From Kitasatospora purpeofusca (GTDB lineage: Bacteria; Actinomycetota; Actinomycetes; Streptomycetales; Streptomycetaceae): a stretch of DNA of 64,000 bases. The position numbers were made by a program, and so were the translations under genes. The stretch covers positions 162,751 to 226,750 of the forward strand of contig NZ_JODS01000031.1 of assembly GCF_000718025.1 (NCBI RefSeq), in the 5' to 3' direction. The notes under the pieces are model-generated. The model worked only from the letters and a program-made list of their open reading frames with translations, had not been told where the DNA came from and did not search any database. The stretch's first letter is position 1. Every line of letters begins with the position of its first letter. Positions 34,851 to 42,726 of this stretch are shown one piece after another.

Positions 34851-34912
34851 TTTTCGTAGGCCCACATCGCGATCTCGGCCCGGTTGCGGGCGCCGAGTCG
34901 GTCCGGCGACCC
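34851..34912 (-). pseudogene. LuxR-type HTH, last helices only
   Basis: The minus strand reads DRLGARNRAEIAMWAYEKRH, a good match to the end of a LuxR/NarL-type HTH (KLGxRNRxEAxxWAYE). Nothing upstream or downstream continues it. It is a small relic of a response regulator gene. Confidence 0.5.
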
Positions 34913-34945
34913 CGGACCGCCCCGGTCACCAGCCCGTCGTCCGGA

Positions 34946-35428
34946 TCAGTCGGGGTCGCGCGCCAGCCAGGCGCCGACGGTGGGCAGTGCTTCGGGTCCG
35001 CTGCCGGCGGCCACGTTCGCGGCGAGGTCGGCGATCGTGACGGCGGCCAGGGAGGCGCGCCAGGCCGCGTCGGCGGCGCCCATCACCCTGGCGATGGGGC
35101 ACGGCCCGGTGCACTTCTCGGGCGGGGTCCCCAGTGGGCCGCGTTGGCGGATCTCGGTGCAGACGAAGGCGGGGTCCGCCCCGTCGACGGCCTGCACCAC
35201 GTCCAGCACGGATATCCCGGCGGGTTCCCGGCTGAGGACGTAGCCGCCGGTCTTGCCCTGCACCGAGTGCACCAGACCCGCGCGGGACAGGGCCTGGAGC
35301 TGTTTGGCCAGGTAGCTGGGCGACACGTCGTGCAGCGCGGCCAGTCGGGCGGCCGGCACCGGCTCCGCGGCCGCGGTCAGCACCACGCAGCAGTGCAGCG
35401 CCCACTCGACGCCACCCGACAGCTTCAT
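34946..35428 (-). CDS. Rrf2-family transcriptional regulator, Fe-S type
   Basis: The 160-residue product has the Rrf2 winged HTH (MKLSGGVEWALHCCVVLTAA, then YLAKQLQALSRAGLVHSVQG) and a downstream region with three cysteines (VCTEIRQRG, KCTGPCPIARVM) placed as in [2Fe-2S]-binding NsrR/IscR-type members. The wing contains KTGGYVLSREP. ATG at 35428 gives the typical start. It is divergent from the reductase gene at 35537 with two operator-like dyads between them, so it probably represses both in response to redox or NO. Confidence 0.85.
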   Translation of the reverse strand: MKLSGGVEWALHCCVVLTAAAEPVPAARLAALHDVSPSYLAKQLQALSRAGLVHSVQGKTGGYVLSREPAGISVLDVVQAVDGADPAFVCTEIRQRGPLGTPPEKCTGPCPIARVMGAADAAWRASLAAVTIADLAANVAAGSGPEALPTVGAWLARDPD

Positions 35429-35442
35429 TGCGCCTCCATTTG

Positions 35443-35491
35443 ACTCGGACAAAGGATATCCGAGTAGTATCTCGGATAGAACTTGTCCGAG
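35443..35491. promoter_or_regulatory. Twin inverted-repeat operators for the Rrf2 regulator
   Basis: Two dyads with the same arms: ACTCGGA-9N-TCCGAGT (35443-35465) and CTCGGA-9N-TCCGAG (35471-35491). They lie between the divergent regulator and reductase genes, 28 nt apart start to start. Confidence 0.75.
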
Positions 35492-35536
35492 TTTGGGTCG
35501 GGTGTTCGCGCCCGGCCGGCGAAGGAAGGCACTTTC

Positions 35537-36274
35537 ATGAAGATCACTGTCATCGGTACCGGCCTGATCGGATCCCAGCTCGCCGCCGAGCTCACCGCCC
35601 GGGGCCACGAGGTGACGACCGCCTCGCTCTCCTCCGGCGTCGACCTGCTGACCGGATCCGGTCTCGACGGGGCGCTCGCCGGTGCGGAGGCGGCCGTCAA
35701 CGTCACCAACTCGCCCACTTTCGACGAGCAGTCGATCGCGTTCTTCCGGACCACGGTCGGCAACCTGCTGGCCGCAGGCGAGCGGGCCGGAGTGCGCCAC
35801 CAGGTCGCACTCTCGATCGTCGGCGTCGACCTGGTCCCCGACCTCGCCTACTACCGCGCCAAGACGCTCCAGGAGGAGCTGCTGCGCGGCGGCGCGACGC
35901 CCTGGTCGATCGTGCGCGCCACCCAGTTCTTCGAGTTCATGGAACCGACGATGTCCTGGACCTCGGACGAGGACGCCGTGCGCCTGCCCGCCACCCCGAT
36001 CCAGCCGATCGCGAGCGCCGACGTCGTCACCGCGCTCGCCGACGTGGCCACCGGGGCACCGCTCGGCGGCATCCTGGACGTGGCCGGCCCCGACCGGTTC
36101 ACGCTCGACGAGATCGGTCGCCTCACCCTGGCCGCCCGCGGCGACCGCCGCCCCGTCCTGGTCGACGACCGGGCGGGCCTGTTCGCCGCCGTCCCCGGTG
36201 ACGTCCTCACACCGGGCCCCGGCGCCCGGCTGGCCCCCACCCACTACCGCGACTGGCTGGCGGCGGCCCGCTGA
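35537..36274 (+). CDS. NAD(P)-binding SDR-like reductase
   Basis: The 245-residue product starts MKITVIGTGLIGSQLAAELT, an atypical-SDR/NmrA-type Rossmann motif (GxGxxG), and has VNVTNSPTFDEQ, ALSIVGVDLVPDLAYYRAKT (the YxxxK-like motif) and TPWSIVRATQFFEFM, typical of NAD(P)H-binding NmrA/quinone oxidoreductase-like proteins. It probably reduces a quinone or carbonyl substrate. ATG at 35537 follows GAAGGAAGG. It is divergent from the Fe-S Rrf2 regulator and downstream of twin operators, which predicts redox-dependent control. Confidence 0.8.
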   Translation: MKITVIGTGLIGSQLAAELTARGHEVTTASLSSGVDLLTGSGLDGALAGAEAAVNVTNSPTFDEQSIAFFRTTVGNLLAAGERAGVRHQVALSIVGVDLVPDLAYYRAKTLQEELLRGGATPWSIVRATQFFEFMEPTMSWTSDEDAVRLPATPIQPIASADVVTALADVATGAPLGGILDVAGPDRFTLDEIGRLTLAARGDRRPVLVDDRAGLFAAVPGDVLTPGPGARLAPTHYRDWLAAAR

Positions 36275-36576
36275 CCGCCGGCCGCCGCACCCGGAGCCCG
36301 CCGCACCCGGGCGGTCCGCCTCGGCGGTCGCCGGGGTGCCGGAGGTGCGGAGGGCCCGGGACCTGCCGTCGGGGAAAGGCGGACCGGAGGCGGACGCGCG
36401 GGAACGGGAGCGGTCCTCCCGGGTCCTGCGCTTCGGGGCGGAAGGTGATTGTGGGAGGGATGGAACGCATGCTCGAAGTACCATCCCTGCAAGGTTCTCC
36501 GGCCGGTACTTCCCGACCTCCGCGGTGGCGTAGTCGGACGGAGACATTCTGCAGAGAGGACCGGGGGCAGAGGGCG
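36275..36576. other. Gap of about 300 nt
   Basis: No supported gene; holds the upstream region of the SMI1 gene. A small inverted repeat GGATGG...CCATCC lies at about 36457-36485. Confidence 0.4.
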
Positions 36577-37119
36577 ATGAGTGTGACTGAGAGTTGGTCG
36601 CGTGTGATGAGCCTTCTTCGGCAGCACGCGCCGGCCGATCACGCGGATCTGCCGGGGCCCGCTACGGAGCAGATGCTCGCGGCAGCCGAGGAACGGATGG
36701 GGGTCTCCCTGCACGGGAACCTGCGGACGTGGCTGTTGCAGAACAATCTGGATCTGCCGGAGGAAGACGTCGACGACGACGTGATGTGCTGCGGCTTCGA
36801 CGGGTTCCCCGACGAGGGAAGCTTCTTGCTGGGCATCCGGGCGATGGAGAGGCTCTACGCGAATCACCCCTTGTCCGGTGGGAGTGAATGGCGCGAGGAG
36901 TGGATCCCGTTCCTGTCGGACCGGGACGGCTGGACGGGAAAGTTCATCGACGCGAGGGACGGACGTATCGGCAGATGGTTCGTGGGTGCGCCCACGGTCA
37001 CCGGCGAGTACGCGTCACTGGCTCACTACTTCGACTCCGTGGCGGAGATGCTGACGAGGATCGGCGCGGGGGACTGTCCGGTCTGTTCCGTTGCCGAAGG
37101 TCGACTTGTCTGGTCGTGA
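36577..37119 (+). CDS. SMI1/KNR4-family protein
   Basis: The 180-residue product follows the SMI1/KNR4 pattern: TEQMLAAAEERMGVSLHGNL, RTWLLQNNLDLP, CGFDGFPDEGSFLLGIRAME, then WIPFLSDRDGWTGKFIDARD and a C-terminal helix. Proteins of this fold often act as immunity proteins to contact-dependent or polymorphic toxins. It is acidic and soluble. ATG at 36577 follows AGAGGG. No toxin is seen nearby; a long hairpin lies just downstream. Confidence 0.75.
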   Translation: MSVTESWSRVMSLLRQHAPADHADLPGPATEQMLAAAEERMGVSLHGNLRTWLLQNNLDLPEEDVDDDVMCCGFDGFPDEGSFLLGIRAMERLYANHPLSGGSEWREEWIPFLSDRDGWTGKFIDARDGRIGRWFVGAPTVTGEYASLAHYFDSVAEMLTRIGAGDCPVCSVAEGRLVWS

Positions 37120-37592
37120 GACGGTTCCCAACTCGACGACGGCCATGGCCAATCCGTCCTCGCCTTGGAACGGCAATGGGATTCATCAGCGTTGACGTTC
37201 CAAGGCGAGGACGGCTGCTGCTGGCGCTGCCGGGCGGCGAGGAGTGCTGCGGCTCGCCCACGCGCGGCTCCCGGCGAGGAACTGCTCCCCGATGCGGACC
37301 ATCCCGCACTCCTGGCCCGCATGACAACCTGAGCACCGACCGGAAGCACGACCACTCGGCGCGGACGGTCGCGCGGCCACCTCGACAGCAGGTCGAGTGT
37401 GGCGTCAGGCCCAAGGCCCGTGAACTCCTTCCCGTCCTAGATGTCATGGAGCGGGCCGTCGCACACGGGGATGCACTTCGCGATCCGTACCGCTGGCCCG
37501 TCGGCTGACGCCGGCGGTAGGCGGTCCTTCCGGCCGCCCTTTCGATCGAGGGGGAGTGATCGGGGGCAGCGCGGAAGGGCATCGGGGGCCGG
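37120..37592. other. Gap of about 470 nt with a large inverted repeat
   Basis: Holds the 19-bp inverted repeat at 37154-37214. A + strand frame ending RELLPVLDVMERAVAHGDAL (stop 37508) looks like the tail of a gene but has no recognisable body. Confidence 0.4.
37154..37214. repeat. Perfect 19-bp inverted repeat, 23-nt loop
   Basis: 37154-37172 (ccgtcctcgccttggaacg) is the exact reverse complement of 37196-37214. It lies 35 nt after the SMI1 gene. It could terminate transcription, but the long loop and mixed composition differ from the compact GC hairpins elsewhere in the window. Confidence 0.75.
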
Positions 37593-38027
37593 TCAGGCCT
37601 GGATCCGCTTGGGGTCGCCGGTGCGGTTGATCGCGATCTTGCGGGGCTTGGCCTTCTCGGCGACCGGGATGCGCAGGGTCAGTACGCCGGCGTCGTAGTC
37701 GGCGCTGATCCCGGCGGGGTCGAGGGTGTCGGAGAGCATCACCTGGCGGGAGAAGACGCCGAGCGGGCGTTCGGAGAGTTCCCACTTCACGTCCTCGCCC
37801 TGGTGGCGGGGGCGGCGTTCGGCTTTGACGGTCAGCATGTTCCGCTCGACGTCGATGTCGATCGCGTCCGGGTCCACGCCCGGCAGATCGAAGCAGATCA
37901 CGTACTCGTCGCCCACCCGGCAGGCGTCCAGCGGCATCGGGGCCGGCCGGGACCACGTGCCGTTCGTGCCCAGGAACTGCTGGGTCAGGCGGTCCAGTTC
38001 GCGGAACGGGTCAGTGCGCATCAGCAT
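37593..38027 (-). CDS. hsp18: Hsp20-family small heat-shock protein
   Basis: The 144-residue product starts MLMRTDPFRELDRLTQQFLG and has an alpha-crystallin domain (residues ~40-130): CFDLPGVDPDAIDIDVERNM, LTVKAERR, ERPLGVFSRQVMLSDTLDPA, YDAGVLTLRIPVAEKAKPRK. This is the Streptomyces Hsp18 type, an ATP-independent holdase. GGAGGTG lies 7 nt before the ATG at 38027. Its promoter region carries a dyad TGTCATC-5N-GATGACG like the RheA operator, and rheA is divergent from it, so it should be repressed at normal temperature. Confidence 0.9.
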   Translation of the reverse strand: MLMRTDPFRELDRLTQQFLGTNGTWSRPAPMPLDACRVGDEYVICFDLPGVDPDAIDIDVERNMLTVKAERRPRHQGEDVKWELSERPLGVFSRQVMLSDTLDPAGISADYDAGVLTLRIPVAEKAKPRKIAINRTGDPKRIQA

Positions 38028-38088
38028 CGCGAAACACCTCCACAGGTCGATGGGAGCCAGTGCGCTGCACCTGGCACCCTTTGTAGCG

Positions 38089-38107
38089 CGTCATCCGTCC
38101 GATGACA
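38089..38107. promoter_or_regulatory. RheA-type operator
   Basis: On the minus strand TGTCATC-5N-GATGACG; the published RheA operator in Streptomyces albus is TGTCATC-5N-GATGACA, so one end base differs. It sits between the divergent hsp18 and rheA genes. Confidence 0.8.
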
Positions 38108-38136
38108 AGCCGGACTGTCGCCCGTAGAGTGACTTC

Positions 38137-38820
38137 ATGAGTGAAAAGTCCCGACGCCCCGCCGCCGACGCCTCCCAGCCGGTCGAGCCCGCCTCGTTCC
38201 TGGCGGCCGCGGCGGCGCTGGCCGCCATCGACGACGCCGTCCGCACCGCCCAGAACCCCGCCTCCCAGCCTCCGGCCGCCCCCGGCGAGCAGGAAGGCCC
38301 CGCGCAGGCCCTGGCCGCCCTGATGCTGCTGCGCGAACTGCGCACCCAGCTCGCCGGCTGGGAAGCCGGCCTGGTGGAGAATGCCCGGGAAGCGGGCGCC
38401 ACCTGGGCCGACCTGGCCCGGCCCATGGGCGTCGCCAGCCGCCAGGCCGCCGAGAACCGCTACCTGCGCCTCAAGCCCGGCGGCACGACACGGGCCGGCA
38501 CCGGTGCGGAACGCGTCAAGGCCGTCCGCGACCGGCGGGCCGCCGACCGAAAGGTCACCACCTGGGCCCGCGACAACGCCGCCGAGCTGCGGATCCTGGC
38601 CGCCCGGATCACCGTGACCGCACTCGCCCCCGACGCCCGCCCCGCCCAGGCCGCCCTGACCGCCGCCCTCGGTGCCACCGACCCCGCGGACCTCGTAGAG
38701 CCCCTCACCGCCGTCCGCCCCCACCTCGGCCCCGACCAGGACGACCTCGCCACCCGCCTCGACACCCTCACCCACCGCACCACCCAGCTCCGCGACGACA
38801 GCGACCGACGCCGCGCCTGA
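38137..38820 (+). CDS. rheA: RheA-like Hsp18 transcriptional repressor
   Basis: The 227-residue product is divergent from hsp18 with a RheA-type operator in between, the arrangement known for rheA (first called orfY) in Streptomyces albus. It is Ala/Arg-rich and helical. The segment ENAREAGATWADLARPMGVA followed by SRQAAENRYLRLK fits a helix-turn-helix. RheA is a temperature-sensing repressor whose conformation changes reversibly on heating. Identification rests on gene order, operator and overall character, not on catalytic motifs. Confidence 0.75.
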   Translation: MSEKSRRPAADASQPVEPASFLAAAAALAAIDDAVRTAQNPASQPPAAPGEQEGPAQALAALMLLRELRTQLAGWEAGLVENAREAGATWADLARPMGVASRQAAENRYLRLKPGGTTRAGTGAERVKAVRDRRAADRKVTTWARDNAAELRILAARITVTALAPDARPAQAALTAALGATDPADLVEPLTAVRPHLGPDQDDLATRLDTLTHRTTQLRDDSDRRRA

Positions 38821-39027
38821 CCCCGTCACCGCCGCCGAAACGCGCCGGTATGTCCTAAGGCCGTCGAGTCCGCCCAGTCCCGCGGGCGAGCCGTGGATAC
38901 GCCCCACGTCGTTGCGCTCGTCCGCGCCGGGGCCCGCTTCGAACGCGGGCAGCTCGTTGAACGGCCGCAGACGACCGCAGCGCGAACAGGGTGGCGGACC
39001 CGCCCCGAAGTCCGAGAACATTAGGTC

Positions 39028-40065
39028 ATGTTGGACGGCACGGCAGGACAGGACCTCCCGGTCGGCTTCGGGTTCCGGCCGTACCGCGGCGACGAGGACC
39101 ATGGCGCCATGGCCGCCGTGCGGCTGGGGTGTGTCGAACGGGACCGGGTCGATGTCCGTTCGGTCGTGGAAGGGCTGCCGACAGCGGCCGAGATCGCCGA
39201 AGCTTCTGCCGAGTCGGAGGAGCCGTCCAAGAACCAGATCCTGGTGGTGCTCGACGGGAGCGTCGTCGGCTACTCGACGATCCGGTGGTGGCAGGAGCGG
39301 GACGACACGTGGCTGTACCTGCACCGCGGCTACCTCTTGCCCGAGCACCGCGGCCAGGGCATCGGCTCAGCCATGCTGGGCTGGGCCGAAGAGCGGATCC
39401 GCCGGCTCGTCGAACAGCACGGAACGGCGCGGACGGCAGTGATCGGCGCGAACGCCACGGCCTCCGAGCAGGACGCCACGGCACTTCTGCGCGCAGCCGG
39501 CTACGGGCGTGTCTTCAGCCTGGTCGAGCTGGAGCTGGGCGATCTGCGGCAGGTGCCCGGGCCAGGCAGCGACCTGCCGGCCGGGATACGGACAGGGCCG
39601 ATCGGGACGAGCCACTACCGTGCAGCCTGGAGGACGATCGTCGATTCGTACGCGGCCTCCGGTTTCACTCGGAGATGGCCTTTCCAGGACTTCGTCGACA
39701 CCGCCGACCCGGCATGCTGGAGGGCTGCCTGGAACGGGCAGGACATGGTCGGTGTCGCCCTCTGCTCCATCCGCCGTCACGACCGCACCGTGGGCGAGGT
39801 GGAGGAGCTGAGTGTCCGGACGGACCGGCGACGCCTCGGAATCGGCCGGGCCCTGCTGCTGGACGGGCTGCGGAGCCTTCGCGAGCAGGGTGCAACGACC
39901 GCCCGGCTGTTCACGGGTACGGCAAATCCGCACCGGTCCTACGACCTCTACGAGAGTGTGGGGTTCCGGCGGCAGAACGAGTACGTCCGTTACCGCAAAC
40001 CGCTCGCTCGATCGACCGGGCCTTCGGCGTTCTCACCGTTCGGCGTCCACAGGTCCGGGTCGTGA
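39028..40065 (+). CDS. Double GNAT acetyltransferase
   Basis: The 345-residue product has two GNAT domains. The first (residues ~10-165) has the acetyl-CoA motif LLPEHRGQGIGSAMLGWAEE; the second (~190-335) has VRTDRRRLGIGRALLLDGLR and ANPHRSYDLYESVGFRRQNE, a complete motif A plus B. Such tandem-GNAT proteins often have one active and one structural domain. Substrate unknown. The last ~15 residues overlap the position where the convergent MpaB-family gene would end in an alternative frame. Confidence 0.85.
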   Translation: MLDGTAGQDLPVGFGFRPYRGDEDHGAMAAVRLGCVERDRVDVRSVVEGLPTAAEIAEASAESEEPSKNQILVVLDGSVVGYSTIRWWQERDDTWLYLHRGYLLPEHRGQGIGSAMLGWAEERIRRLVEQHGTARTAVIGANATASEQDATALLRAAGYGRVFSLVELELGDLRQVPGPGSDLPAGIRTGPIGTSHYRAAWRTIVDSYAASGFTRRWPFQDFVDTADPACWRAAWNGQDMVGVALCSIRRHDRTVGEVEELSVRTDRRRLGIGRALLLDGLRSLREQGATTARLFTGTANPHRSYDLYESVGFRRQNEYVRYRKPLARSTGPSAFSPFGVHRSGS

Positions 40066-40095
40066 CGCCGCCGGGCCGCGGACAGATGCGGCCCC

Positions 40096-40914
40096 TCACG
40101 CCAGGACCGGGGCACGCGCAGGGCAGCCCGCCGCAGCAGCCGGGCCTGAGCCGTCACCAGGGGGTCCGTGGCCGGGCAGCCGGGCAGCCGGGCAGCCGGG
40201 CAGGCCGTACAGCCGACGCGCCCACGGCGGCAACATGCCTACCGCGCAGCCGACCAGGCCTGCCCAGGCCGGACGCAGCGGACCGGCGAGCTGAGCCCAG
40301 CCGTGCAGGGGCGGCAGCACGGCGAACCTCAGCGCCTCCCGGGCCGCCGGGGTCACCCGCAGCAGCGGGCGCACCGCCACCATGTAGGCGTCCAGCTCCC
40401 TCACGGTGGTGGGAACCGGGAATTCCCTCGGAACGCCGACGAGGTGGGCCACCGTCGCCTGCTCGCCGAGATAGCGGTCCGCTTCGGCGTCGCTGAGGGC
40501 CAGCCCGCTGCGCCGGGCCGCGGTCAGGAACGAGTCGACCTCCGCGCAGTGGACCCAGGTCAGCAGTTCCGGGTCGTCGGCCCGGTAGGACCGGCCGGTT
40601 TCCGGGTCGGTCCCGCGCACGTGCTCATGGATCAGCCGAACCCGGTGGGCGGCTTCGCGGACCTCGCCGCCGGTGCCGTAGGTCACCGCGCCGACGAAGT
40701 GCGCGGTCCGGTAGAGCCGGCCCCACGGGTCCTCGCGGAACGCCGAGTGCTGCGCGACCGCGGCCATGGCGAGGGGGTGCAGTGCCTGCAGGAGCAGGGC
40801 CCGTAGGCCGCCCAGGACCATGGCCGGGTCGGCGTGCACGGTCCAGGACACCGAGTCGGGTGTGAAGAGTCCCGCTGCGGGGACCACGGGCGGCTCGGAC
40901 GGCGCGCCGTTCAT
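40096..40914 (-). CDS. MpaB-family (DUF2236) oxygenase with frame-shifted C-terminus
   Basis: The 272-residue product has the family core: RALLLQALHPLAMAAVAQHS, AFREDPWGRLYRTAHFVGAV, RLIHEHVRGTDPETGRSYRA, WVHCAEVDSFLTA. These heme-binding-type proteins include the latex-clearing and MpaB oxygenases. After LYGLPG (about 40205) the sequence becomes low-complexity (CPAARLPGHGPPGDG). This is encoded by four copies of the octamer gccgggca (40171-40202). With two or five copies the frame would instead read ATDPLVTAQARLLRRAALRV, which looks like the normal family C-terminus. ATG overlaps the stop of the DUF2071-like gene (ATGA). Confidence 0.8.
   Translation of the reverse strand: MNGAPSEPPVVPAAGLFTPDSVSWTVHADPAMVLGGLRALLLQALHPLAMAAVAQHSAFREDPWGRLYRTAHFVGAVTYGTGGEVREAAHRVRLIHEHVRGTDPETGRSYRADDPELLTWVHCAEVDSFLTAARRSGLALSDAEADRYLGEQATVAHLVGVPREFPVPTTVRELDAYMVAVRPLLRVTPAAREALRFAVLPPLHGWAQLAGPLRPAWAGLVGCAVGMLPPWARRLYGLPGCPAARLPGHGPPGDGSGPAAAAGCPARAPVLA
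40171..40202. repeat. Octanucleotide tandem repeat (4 x gccgggca)
   Basis: Four exact tandem copies inside the MpaB-family gene. Each unit is 8 nt, so copy-number change alters the reading frame of the C-terminus. Confidence 0.9.
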
Positions 40915-41633
40915 TGCGGGCCCGTCGGTGCTGTGCCCGGCCCGGGCCCTCGCCCCGGGCCGGTTACGGTGGTCCGGGCGCCGAAACGCACCGGTGCGCC
41001 CGTCGAACAGAGCACGCTCGTAGGCGGCCCGTCGACGTCCACGTCTGCCGCAGCGGTCAGGCCTTGCGACAGCCCGGTGAGCCGTGCCTCGTGCAGGGGC
41101 CGGCGCGGGTGGTCGGTCGGCGGACCGGCGGTGCGGCCCCGGACTCGGGTGTGCAGGCCCCGGCGGTCGGTCAGGTAGTCGGCCGGCGGCCCGGGAGGCT
41201 CCAGGTGCTCACCGGTGTGCGCGGTGAGCACGCAGATCGCGTCCGCACGGCCGGGCCGCCGGGCCCTTGTCGCGAGGGAACAGGTGCCCTCGCCGGCCGT
41301 GAGGCTCGTCTCGGACCACCGGTGGGGCAGGGCGAACAGGGCCCGTGCGGTGAGGACCGCGGCCGGCCGAGGACAGTCGAGCGGGCGGCGCACTGCACCG
41401 CGACGGCCCTGCCCATCGACGGAGTAGAGCCGTACGGTCACTTCGGGGAAGCTGCCCGGACAGCGGATGGCGGCCGAGATGCCGGAGCCCAGGCGTTCCA
41501 TGGCGAAGGCCACCGGGCCGATCCAGCCGGTGGCGTTGAAGATGTCCGGTACGACTCCGGGTTGCCGTAGCGGCGAGACAGCGGCGGGCCGGACCGGCCG
41601 GGCCGGGTCCACCGTCACCGATTCGATGATCAT
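40911..41633 (-). CDS. DUF2071-like (YqjF) protein
   Basis: The 240-residue product begins MIIESVTVDPARPVRPAAVS. Its C-terminal half fits DUF2071: DYLTDRRGLHTRVRGRTAGP, PLHEARLTGLSQGLTAAADV, GPPTSVLCSTGAPVRFG, matching the FLTERYxLYTR...HxPWPL...PxSVLYS pattern. The N-terminal half is less clear. The function is unknown. ATG at 41633 follows GGGAGG. The stop overlaps the start of the MpaB-family gene (ATGA), forming an operon. Upstream lie two copies of an imperfect gcagcgttgc-type motif (about 41698-41745). Confidence 0.65.
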   Translation of the reverse strand: MIIESVTVDPARPVRPAAVSPLRQPGVVPDIFNATGWIGPVAFAMERLGSGISAAIRCPGSFPEVTVRLYSVDGQGRRGAVRRPLDCPRPAAVLTARALFALPHRWSETSLTAGEGTCSLATRARRPGRADAICVLTAHTGEHLEPPGPPADYLTDRRGLHTRVRGRTAGPPTDHPRRPLHEARLTGLSQGLTAAADVDVDGPPTSVLCSTGAPVRFGARTTVTGPGRGPGPGTAPTGPQ

Positions 41634-41829
41634 CCGTACCTCCCCTGCTGGCGTTCCGGCCTCCGATGGTGCGCTCCTGGCCTCGGGCCGGGGAACTCGC
41701 AGCGTTGCTGCACCGGAAAGGGGGACTCCCAGCGTTGCGCCACCAGTCGGTGGAGCTGCCGGGGACGGGTACTGCGGCCGTCTGCGACCTGCTCCGCCGG
41801 GCCTACCAGGGTGATGAGTGAAGCGCTGC

Positions 41830-41859
41830 GGGCCCCGCAGGTGTCGTCCTGCGGGGCCC
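41830..41859 (-). terminator. Terminator for the small membrane protein gene
   Basis: Perfect 11-bp GC stem (41830-41840 with 41849-41859), 8-nt loop, just after the stop at 41879. Confidence 0.7.
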
Positions 41860-41878
41860 GGACGGCGGCTCGGGCCGG

Positions 41879-42166
41879 TCACCCGGTCTTGTCGCCCGGG
41901 TGGTCGAGCCACGCGCTGCGCCCACCCTTGGAGGTGACGGCGGGTGCCTCGCGTTCGTACCCGGCGAGTGCCAGCCCGAGCCCGAAGAAGGTGGGCGCCC
42001 ACTCGCCCACGAAGATGCCCCACCGGTCGGCGCGTTCAACGCCGGCCTGTTCGGCCTTCATTGACGCGATCCAGCTCAGCAGGGACAGGCCGATGGATCC
42101 GAATGCCGCCGCGTAGGCGTGTTCGCTGGTGATTCCGGCTTCGTGGAGTCGTCGCACGATGGCCAT
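41879..42166 (-). CDS. Small membrane protein (95 aa)
   Basis: The product begins MAIVRRLHEAGITSEHAYAA and contains two hydrophobic segments (AFGSIGLSLLSWIASM and FVGEWAPTFFGLGLALAGYE) separated by a charged loop (KAEQAGVERADRWG), then a hydrophilic tail. It resembles short Streptomyces membrane proteins of unknown function. GGAGG precedes the ATG at 42166. It is followed by a strong terminator. Confidence 0.7.
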   Translation of the reverse strand: MAIVRRLHEAGITSEHAYAAAFGSIGLSLLSWIASMKAEQAGVERADRWGIFVGEWAPTFFGLGLALAGYEREAPAVTSKGGRSAWLDHPGDKTG

Positions 42167-42308
42167 GACTTCCCTCCAAATGCTCGAATCGGTCTTGAGC
42201 TTTCAGCCTGCGAGCAGGCTCGTTGGACCGGTAGTCGCATCGTTGGTGCATCGCCCGCCTCCCGCCGTCCGGCCCGGCGCGGTCCCTTCCCGCGACCACC
42301 CGTCGGCA

Positions 42309-42611
42309 TCAGCCGGCGCGCAGTAGCGCCAGGCGCCGGAAGACGAGCGCGAGCACGAGCGCGGACCCGCCCGCGCCGGCTTCGGCAACGGGTGTGACGG
42401 CAGCACCTGAGCCCGCCAACAGCGCGCAGGCGGCAGTCAGGGCGGCCAGGGCCGAGGCTGCGGCGGCCAGGAAACGGGGCCGGTGCCACAGGCGCGTCCG
42501 CAGAGCCGGGGGAACCGCGAGCAGACGCTCCAGCGCCGGATCCTCCCGCCGGAGGTGGGACTCGATGTCGTCGAGCAGCCGCTGCTCGCGGCCGGTCAGG
42601 GGGGTGCTCAT
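42309..42611 (-). CDS. DUF3040 family protein
   Basis: The 100-residue product begins MSTPLTGREQRLLDDIESHL RREDP, the typical DUF3040 N-terminus (an amphipathic helix), followed by two membrane segments (FLAAAASALAALTAACALLA and a weaker one near the end). These small membrane proteins are common in actinobacteria; their role is unknown. Start ATG at 42611. It lies 115 nt downstream of the photolyase gene in the same orientation. Confidence 0.75.
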   Translation of the reverse strand: MSTPLTGREQRLLDDIESHLRREDPALERLLAVPPALRTRLWHRPRFLAAAASALAALTAACALLAGSGAAVTPVAEAGAGGSALVLALVFRRLALLRAG

Positions 42612-42726
42612 GGTGCGGCCAGTGCGGACGACCGGGCGACGCCTTCGGTCCGGGGCGCGCCGCCGTCGGGGAGGCGGGCGGCCCGGGAGGCGGGCGGCCC
42701 GGGAGGTGGCGGCGGATCCGGCGGCC

